The position numbers and the translations under genes were made by a program. Positions 1-8,622 of a stretch of 8,622 nucleotides of DNA are shown one piece after another. Every line of letters starts with the position of its first letter. The stretch's first letter is position 1. Origin of the DNA: an uncultured Acidimicrobiales bacterium (GTDB lineage: Bacteria; Actinomycetota; Acidimicrobiia; Acidimicrobiales; SZUA-35); contig CALLIQ010000221.1 of the NCBI GenBank assembly GCA_938008925.1, forward strand, positions 1 to 8,622, given 5' to 3'. The notes beneath the pieces are model-generated. The model saw only the letters and a list, made by a program, of their open reading frames with translations, made no database searches and was not told where the DNA came from.

Positions 1-115
1 CACCGCCGTTGAACCAGGACCGACCTCCGAGGCGGTCATCCGGTGTCTGACACCGAATGACGCACTCGACGAACGACTGACAACGCAAGAGCAAGACATA
101 AGGGATCCAAACAAC
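1..115 (+). other. Leader / spacer upstream of rpoC with ribosome binding site
   Basis: This short stretch precedes rpoC and is probably the rpoB-rpoC spacer, possibly with the last few codons of rpoB at its left edge. Stops occur at 10-12 in frame 1 and 48-50 in frame 3, but neither tail is long enough to recognise as RpoB. The frame shared with rpoC is open back to position 2 but has no ATG, GTG or TTG, so it cannot supply an earlier start. A purine-rich AAGGGA at 100-105 lies 10 bases before the ATG and serves as the Shine-Dalgarno site. The last 60 bases are A/C-rich and look unstructured. No convincing promoter is seen, which agrees with rpoC being read from an rpoBC transcript. Confidence 0.6.
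41..55. repeat. 15-bp palindrome in the rpoC leader
   Basis: CGGTGTC and GACACCG flank a single central T, giving a perfect inverted repeat about 60 bases before the rpoC start. In RNA it would form a stem of about 6 bp with a 3-base loop. No T-run follows, so it is not an intrinsic terminator. It could be an RNA processing or translation-related hairpin in the rpoB-rpoC spacer, or chance. Confidence 0.4.
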
Positions 116-4099
<3,984 letters not shown>

Positions 4100-4125
4100 A
4101 TCTCGCCCTAGCGGGCTCGATTCCT

Positions 4126-4153
4126 GGAGTTGTTCGCTAGCGCTCACAACTCC
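4126..4153 (+). other. Stem-loop between the rpoC stop and its terminator
   Basis: GGAGTTGT (4126-4133) pairs perfectly with ACAACTCC (4146-4153) across a 12-base loop that itself contains the overlapping palindromes GCTAGC and AGCGCT. No T-run follows, so it is not a stand-alone intrinsic terminator. It may stabilise the 3' end of the rpoC message or help the terminator just downstream. Confidence 0.5.
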
Positions 4154-4163
4154 CACTGGTTAT

Positions 4164-4202
4164 GAACAGGCACTCGCTTCGGCGGGTGCCTGTTCGCGTT
4201 TT
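4164..4202 (+). terminator. Intrinsic terminator of the rpoBC unit (UUCG loop)
   Basis: GAACAGGCAC-T-CGC (4164-4177) pairs with GCG-G-GTGCCTGTTC (4182-4195). This is a 14-bp stem with one T·G wobble, closed by the very stable cUUCGg tetraloop. After GCG comes TTTT at 4199-4202. It lies 65 bases after the rpoC stop and before a gene on the opposite strand. The minus-strand side lacks a T-run, so it should work mainly for rpoC, although the stem could also slow transcripts arriving from the convergent hydrolase gene. Confidence 0.9.
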
Positions 4203-4245
4203 CCGGAACCACACATCGAGTCATGAGACCCGGCGAACAACTTGG

Positions 4246-5256
4246 TCAGGTGAGGGAGTAGATGCGTTCGGCGGTGGCGGCGAACATGTGCTCGCGATCG
4301 GCTGGTGAGTCGTCGGCCGTCATCTTCTTCATTGCGTTCCATGCCACCTGGTACGACAGCGAGAAACGGTCGACGGGAAAGTTCGACTCGAACATGCAGC
4401 GCTCGGGGCCAAAGCACTCGATCGTGTGCCGGTACCAGCGACCCTGGGCCTCGGCCACCTCGTCCGAACTCGGCGGCGTGGATCGCTCGTGCCAGCCGTA
4501 CCCGTTGTCGGGCATCGCGAGTCCGCCCAACTTGGCGACGACGTTCGGCCGCTCGGCGATGCGAGCGATGTCGTCCTTCCACGTCTCGAAGATCTCATCG
4601 AGCCGCCCGGCAAAGCGACCGACGCCGATCGGGGTGCCGAAGTGGTCCAGGATCATCGTGGTGTCGGGGCACGCGCTGGCCAGGTCGGCGAACTGGCCGT
4701 TCTGGTGGTGGTAGTGCCAGCTGTCGTAGGTGAGGCCGCGCTCCCCGAGACGGCGAACACCCGCCCGGAAGGCTTCGTTCTCCGACAGCCCAGCCGGGGC
4801 GCGGCCGGCGATTCGCAGTGTCTCGGGTTCGTCGTCTCGAGCGAGCGCGTGGCGGATGCCCTTGAACCGATCGCCTCCCGCCTCCGCGTGAGCATCGAGG
4901 ACTTCGTCGAGCGCGGCCGGATCGAGCGTCAGATCCGCGTTGGCGACGATGCCCTTGATCTCGGGCCCTGGCCGCGTCGCTGATCGTTCCGCCGCAGCCG
5001 CGACGAACTCGGTCTCACCGACCGAGCGGAGGTGGCTCGGGCCGTCTGATCGATAGGCGGCGTGGCATTCGACGAAGACGGTCGCGACCACGTTGTGGCC
5101 GTCAGCGGTGTCGCCGTCGAGATCGTCGAGGCCGTAGGGGAGCGCACCGCCGTCTGGCCAGAGGTGATGGTGGGGATCGACGATCCGCTGGTCGGGATCG
5201 ACCACCTCCTCGCGGACCTGATCGAGCCATTCGGGACTACCCGGCGTTGGAGACAT
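4246..5256 (-). CDS. Amidohydrolase-2 family metal-dependent hydrolase (TIM barrel)
   Basis: The 336-aa protein has the pattern of amidohydrolase-2 (COG3618-type) enzymes, a group that includes lactonases such as 2-pyrone-4,6-dicarboxylate lactonase and fuconolactonase relatives. Visible motifs: the metal-binding HxH in VDPHHHLW (H29, H31) near the N-terminus, FVECHA (61-66), FKGIRHAL (131-138), the DSWHYHHQ segment (178-185), ILDHFG with H205 (202-207), KLGGLAMPD (242-250) and the late ESNFPVD with likely catalytic D296. There is no signal peptide, so it is probably cytoplasmic. The ATG at 5256 was chosen because it begins about 25 residues before the HxH, as in relatives. The frame is open to a GTG at 5382, but those 42 extra residues do not resemble the family. 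No clear Shine-Dalgarno site precedes 5256, so a GTG one codon upstream or leaderless initiation is possible. It is convergent with rpoC and divergent from the alcohol dehydrogenase. The substrate is unknown. Confidence 0.88.
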   Translation of the reverse strand: MSPTPGSPEWLDQVREEVVDPDQRIVDPHHHLWPDGGALPYGLDDLDGDTADGHNVVATVFVECHAAYRSDGPSHLRSVGETEFVAAAAERSATRPGPEIKGIVANADLTLDPAALDEVLDAHAEAGGDRFKGIRHALARDDEPETLRIAGRAPAGLSENEAFRAGVRRLGERGLTYDSWHYHHQNGQFADLASACPDTTMILDHFGTPIGVGRFAGRLDEIFETWKDDIARIAERPNVVAKLGGLAMPDNGYGWHERSTPPSSDEVAEAQGRWYRHTIECFGPERCMFESNFPVDRFSLSYQVAWNAMKKMTADDSPADREHMFAATAERIYSLT

Positions 5257-5490
5257 CACCGAAGCATGCACGCGGTCGTCGACCGCGGGCCAGGCCGACG
5301 ACCAAATCTCGGCTCTCGTCGACGAACGCTCGGGCTGTTTCGGGAACGGATCGACGGTGCATGAGAGTGCTGCGGGGGACACTTTCCGGTTCGGCTGGAT
5401 GCCGACGACGCCATCTGGTCTACTGCGACAAACGTCACACGTGTCGGTGTGCTCGTCTCACCCGCTCGAATCCACAGAGGTTTCATCCAC
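5257..5490. promoter_or_regulatory. Divergent intergenic region between hydrolase and alcohol dehydrogenase
   Basis: These 234 bases separate two genes read outward and must carry both start signals unless the hydrolase uses the upstream GTG at 5382. I could not assign a -35/-10 pair with confidence on either strand. The readable signals are a ribosome binding site AGAGG at 5476-5480, 10 bases before the dehydrogenase ATG, and an operator-like dyad at 5426-5446, listed separately. In-frame upstream extensions of both genes enter this region but do not look like protein. Confidence 0.55.
5426..5446. promoter_or_regulatory. Operator-like inverted repeat upstream of the dehydrogenase
   Basis: CGACA and TGTCG arms are separated by 11 bases, with 7 of 10 pairs matching around position 5436. 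A perfect 8-bp palindrome, ACACGTGT, sits at 5437-5444 within it. It lies 45-65 bases before the dehydrogenase start, where a repressor or activator of the operon could bind. The binding protein is not in the window, and in DNA this rich in CG and AC words a short dyad may be chance. Confidence 0.3.
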
Positions 5491-6606
5491 ATGTCTTTCA
5501 CCACCCGCGGCGCGATCATGCGCGAAATCGGCGCTGATTGGGAAGTCGCCGAGATCGAGTTCGAGGATCCTCGCCAGGGCGAACTCAAGGTCAAGATGGT
5601 CGCGTCGGGCATGTGTCACTCCGACGACCACTGCCGCACCGGCGACATCCCCCTCGCCATCTATCCGATCGCCGGCGGCCACGAGGGCGCGGGCATCGTC
5701 GAGGAGGTCGGACCGAACACATCGGGCTACGAGGTGGGCGACCACGTCGTCATGTCATTCCTGCCGGGTTGTGGGCGTTGCCGGTGGTGTGCTTCGGGCC
5801 AGCAGAACCTCTGTGATCTCGGCGCCACGCTGTTGATGGGAAGCCGCTCGGACGGTTCGATGCGTGCCAGCGTCGACGGCGCCGACGTCGCGCAGATGTG
5901 CGGTATCTCCACCTTCTGCGAGGAGGTCGTCGTCGCCGTCGATTCGGCCGTGAAGGTCGACAAGGACATTCCGCTCGACAAGGCATGCCTCGTCGGCTGC
6001 GGCGTCGGCACCGGCTGGGGATCCGCTGTGAATTCGGCCGAGGTCAAGCCCGGTCAGACCGTGATCATCATGGGCGTCGGGGGCATCGGCATCAACGCCG
6101 TCCAGGGCGCGTCGCACGCCGGTGCATCGCATGTGATCGCCGTCGACCCGGTCGCGTTCAAGCGTGAGGTCGCCGAACAGGTGGGCGCCACGCACACCTT
6201 CGACAACATGGCGGCCGCCACCGAGTTCGCTCAGTCCGTCACCGACGGACAGGGCGCCGACTCGGCCATCGTGACCACCGGCGTCCTCACGAGCGAGCAT
6301 GTCTCGGAGGCGTTCTCATCGATCCGCAAGGCCGGAACGGTCGTGGTCACCGGCCTCGGCAGCCTCGAGAACTCCAAGGTCGAGATTCCCGCCGGTGAGC
6401 TCACCCTCTTCCAGAAGCGGATCCAAGGTTCGCTCTTCGGCGCGAGCAGCCCGAGCCGAGACATCCCGTGGATGCTCGCCATGTATCAAAACGGCCAGCT
6501 CCGCCTCGACGAGTTGGTGACCAACACGTACTCCCTCGATGAGATCAACCAGGGCTACGACGACATGCACGCGGGCAAGAACATCCGCGGCGTGATCGTC
6601 TACTGA
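5491..6606 (+). CDS. NDMA-dependent (nicotinoprotein-type) zinc alcohol dehydrogenase
   Basis: A 371-aa medium-chain, zinc-dependent alcohol dehydrogenase that oxidises an alcohol to an aldehyde. Catalytic zinc ligands are C42, H64 (with E65) and C170. Structural zinc is held by C94, C97, C100 and C108. The Rossmann motif GVGGIG is at 195-200, with an acidic D219 after it, which fits NAD(H) rather than NADP(H). The segments GDIPLAIYPIAGGHEGAGIV, NLCDLGATLL, CLVGCGVGTGWGSAV and GKNIRGVI match, from memory, the actinobacterial NDMA-dependent family (Rxyl_3153 type). Members keep NAD tightly bound and pass electrons to an external carrier, proposed to be mycofactocin. The ATG at 5491 was preferred to one at 5449 because it has AGAGG 10 bases upstream and matches the family N-terminus. 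It is 62 bases ahead of coxS with no terminator between, so it is probably co-transcribed. The substrate cannot be read from the sequence; an ordinary NAD-exchanging dehydrogenase is the alternative. Confidence 0.92.
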   Translation: MSFTTRGAIMREIGADWEVAEIEFEDPRQGELKVKMVASGMCHSDDHCRTGDIPLAIYPIAGGHEGAGIVEEVGPNTSGYEVGDHVVMSFLPGCGRCRWCASGQQNLCDLGATLLMGSRSDGSMRASVDGADVAQMCGISTFCEEVVVAVDSAVKVDKDIPLDKACLVGCGVGTGWGSAVNSAEVKPGQTVIIMGVGGIGINAVQGASHAGASHVIAVDPVAFKREVAEQVGATHTFDNMAAATEFAQSVTDGQGADSAIVTTGVLTSEHVSEAFSSIRKAGTVVVTGLGSLENSKVEIPAGELTLFQKRIQGSLFGASSPSRDIPWMLAMYQNGQLRLDELVTNTYSLDEINQGYDDMHAGKNIRGVIVY

Positions 6607-6607
6607 A

Positions 6608-6631
6608 CGACCGAACAACCGACCGAACAGC
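6608..6631 (+). repeat. Two copies of a 12-bp tandem repeat in the spacer
   Basis: CGACCGAACAAC is followed directly by CGACCGAACAGC (11 of 12 identical), starting two bases after the dehydrogenase stop. The rest of the spacer is also A/C/G-rich and nearly free of T. It is probably simple slippage sequence or an unstructured leader rather than a functional element. Confidence 0.5.
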
Positions 6632-6658
6632 AACGACGAGCAGACAGAAGCGACTGAG

Positions 6659-6664
6659 AAGGAG
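6659..6664 (+). promoter_or_regulatory. Ribosome binding site of the small subunit gene
   Basis: AAGGAG lies only 4 bases before the ATG at 6669, closer than usual. The next in-frame ATG (6681) would be 16 bases away, which is too far. The 6669 start is therefore kept, and the short gap may lower initiation slightly. Confidence 0.6.
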
Positions 6665-6668
6665 CGAC

Positions 6669-7130
<462 letters not shown>

Positions 7131-7131
7131 C

Positions 7132-8622
7132 ATGACCGCAGTGATGGGAACCAAGATGCTCCGCAAGGAGGATCCGAAGCTGCTCACCGGCGAGGGCAAG
7201 TTCGTCGACGACATCCACGTGCCGGGCGAGCTGTGGATGGGAATGGTCCGCAGCCCCTACGCCCACGCCACCGTCAAGGGCGTCAACACCGCCGAGGCGG
7301 AGCAGATGGAGGGCGTCCACGCCGTCTACACCGGCGCTCAACTCGCGGAGATGGGTCTGTGGATCGCGCCACTTCCGTGTGCGTGGCCGGTCACCGAAGA
7401 CATGGTGAACCCACCGCACTTCCCGACCGCCACCGACGAGGTCCACCACGTCGGGGAAATCGTCGCCGTGGTGCTCGCCGACTCTCGCTACCTCGCCGCC
7501 GACGCGGCCGAGGTCGTCGAGGTCGACTACGACGTGTTGCCAGCGGTCGCCTCGATCGCAGCCGCACGCGATGGCGCAGACAATGCGCACTCGGATCTCG
7601 CGTCGAACAAGGCATACAGCTGGGCGCTCGAGCCGAACCCCGAGGCCGTCGATGCAGCGTTCGCCAATGCGGCACACACGGTCAAGGGCGAGTTCGTCCA
7701 GCAGCGTCTGATCCCCGCCGCCATGGAACCTCGCGGGGTGCTCGCCGTGCCGTCGCCGGCCGGTGGCGACGTCACGCTCTACTCCGCCACCCAGGTGCCC
7801 CACATCTTGAAGGTGATGATCGCCGCCACCACGGGGATCCCTGAGAACAAGCTCCGGATCGTGGCCCCTGCCGTCGGTGGTGGCTTCGGCGCCAAGCTCA
7901 ACGTCAACCCCGATGAACTCCTCGCCGTCACGCTGTCGAACGAGCTCGGCCGAGCCGTTCGATGGACCGAGACGCGTTCCGAAGCGGCCTTCTCGACCCA
8001 TCAGGGCCGAGGCCAGCTCCAGACGATCGAGGTCGCGTCCGACGCCGACGGCAAGATCACCGGAGTTCGGGTCCATCTCGACGCCGACATGGGCGCCTAC
8101 ATGATGCTCATCACGCCCGGCGTGCCGCTCCTCGGCAGCTTCCTCTACACCGGGGTCTACGACGTCCCGGCGTTCGGGTTCACCTGCGACGGCTACTTCA
8201 CCAACCTCACGCCGACCGACGCCTACCGCGGCGCCGGGCGCCCCGAAGCCAGCTACGCGATCGAACGAGCGATGGACATGCTCGCTCTCGAGGTCGGAGT
8301 CGGCCCCGACGAGATCCGTCGCCGCAACTACCTGGCGGGCGGTGGTCCGTTCGAGAATCTCGAGACGGCGTCGACCCTGGTGTTCGACTCGGGCAACTAC
8401 GCCCCCAACCTCGACGCCGCACTCGCAATGGCCAAGTACGAAGAACTTCGGGCCGAGCAGCAGCGACGCCGCGATGCCGGCGATTCGAAGCAGCTCGGCA
8501 TCGGTCTGTGCACCTATGTCGAGATCTGTGGTCTCGCCCCGAGTCGTGCTCTCGCCGGTCTCAACTACGGCGCCGGCGGTTGGGAGCACGCCACGGTCCG
8601 CTTCTTGCCGACCGGCAAGGTC
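7132..8622 (+). CDS. coxL: Form II CO dehydrogenase-like molybdenum-binding large subunit (3' end cut)
   Basis: The first 497 codons of a molybdenum hydroxylase large subunit. The frame is open to the window end, and the family is usually about 770-800 aa, so roughly the last 280 residues are missing. It begins GTKMLRKEDPKLLTGEGKF, the usual start of this family. Later motifs include AMEPRG (197-202), the cofactor-contacting VGGGFGAK (248-255) and AYRGAGR (364-370). AYRGAGR is the form II signature. Form I, the proven CO dehydrogenases, has AYxCSFR with the cysteine that holds copper, and that cysteine is absent here. CO oxidation is therefore uncertain, and an aldehyde or N-heterocycle substrate is equally possible. 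The enzyme would be a heterotrimer with CoxS and a FAD-binding CoxM. The S-L order matches form II clusters (S-L-M), so coxM is expected next. The conserved C-terminal glutamate near the molybdenum lies outside the window. Confidence 0.95.
   Translation, partial: MTAVMGTKMLRKEDPKLLTGEGKFVDDIHVPGELWMGMVRSPYAHATVKGVNTAEAEQMEGVHAVYTGAQLAEMGLWIAPLPCAWPVTEDMVNPPHFPTATDEVHHVGEIVAVVLADSRYLAADAAEVVEVDYDVLPAVASIAAARDGADNAHSDLASNKAYSWALEPNPEAVDAAFANAAHTVKGEFVQQRLIPAAMEPRGVLAVPSPAGGDVTLYSATQVPHILKVMIAATTGIPENKLRIVAPAVGGGFGAKLNVNPDELLAVTLSNELGRAVRWTETRSEAAFSTHQGRGQLQTIEVASDADGKITGVRVHLDADMGAYMMLITPGVPLLGSFLYTGVYDVPAFGFTCDGYFTNLTPTDAYRGAGRPEASYAIERAMDMLALEVGVGPDEIRRRNYLAGGGPFENLETASTLVFDSGNYAPNLDAALAMAKYEELRAEQQRRRDAGDSKQLGIGLCTYVEICGLAPSRALAGLNYGAGGWEHATVRFLPTGKV

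Noticed and set aside
5257..5382. Longer hydrolase starting at GTG 5382 (42 extra residues)
   Set aside because: The extra residues do not resemble the family N-terminus, while the ATG at 5256 starts the protein where relatives do. Kept only as a minor alternative because neither start has a strong ribosome binding site.
5449..5490. Alcohol dehydrogenase starting at ATG 5449
   Set aside because: The 14 extra residues overlap the spacer and the AGAGG site that serves the ATG at 5491. The family normally begins a few residues before the GAI/GAL segment.
7132..8622. True (form I) CO dehydrogenase large subunit
   Set aside because: The active-site motif is AYRGAGR, not AYxCSFR, so the copper-binding cysteine is missing. 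Only form II can be supported.

Overview
The window comes from a GC-rich actinobacterium. The RpoC sequence is closest, from memory, to actinobacterial RpoC: its N-terminus, the N-terminal coiled-coil insertion, and the absence of the large proteobacterial SI3 insert all fit. A nicotinoprotein-type (NDMA-dependent) alcohol dehydrogenase also fits. An Acidimicrobiia / Ilumatobacter-like source is my best guess, but the sequence alone does not prove it.

Layout: (1) Positions 1-115 are a short non-coding leader, presumably the rpoB-rpoC spacer. (2) Positions 116-4099 (+) are complete rpoC, the beta' subunit of RNA polymerase. (3) Positions 4100-4245 hold two hairpins, the second a textbook intrinsic terminator with a UUCG loop that closes the rpoBC transcription unit. 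(4) Positions 4246-5256 (-) are an amidohydrolase-2 family TIM-barrel hydrolase, convergent with rpoC. (5) Positions 5257-5490 are a divergent promoter region with an operator-like dyad. (6) Positions 5491-8622 (+) are a probable operon: a zinc-dependent NDMA-type alcohol dehydrogenase, then the [2Fe-2S] small subunit and the molybdenum-binding large subunit (cut by the window end) of a form II carbon monoxide dehydrogenase-like / aldehyde oxidase-like molybdenum hydroxylase. The S-L gene order and the AYRGAGR active-site motif both point to form II. A FAD-binding medium subunit is expected just beyond the window.

How the genes may work together: the alcohol dehydrogenase could oxidise an alcohol to an aldehyde, and the molybdenum hydroxylase could oxidise that aldehyde or a related substrate. 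The divergent hydrolase may act on a lactone or similar intermediate. This pathway is inferred from proximity only.

The most unusual observation is in rpoC. The N-terminal zinc ribbon is intact, but all four cysteines of the second, normally near-universal zinc site (equivalent to E. coli C814/C888/C895/C898) are absent, and there is no cysteine at all after residue 548. The bridge-helix N-terminal hinge also has Pro where E. coli and M. tuberculosis have His. Arginine codon use changes around the middle of the gene. No stretch longer than about 240 bases lacks a gene, and I see no tRNA, rRNA, CRISPR array or mobile element.
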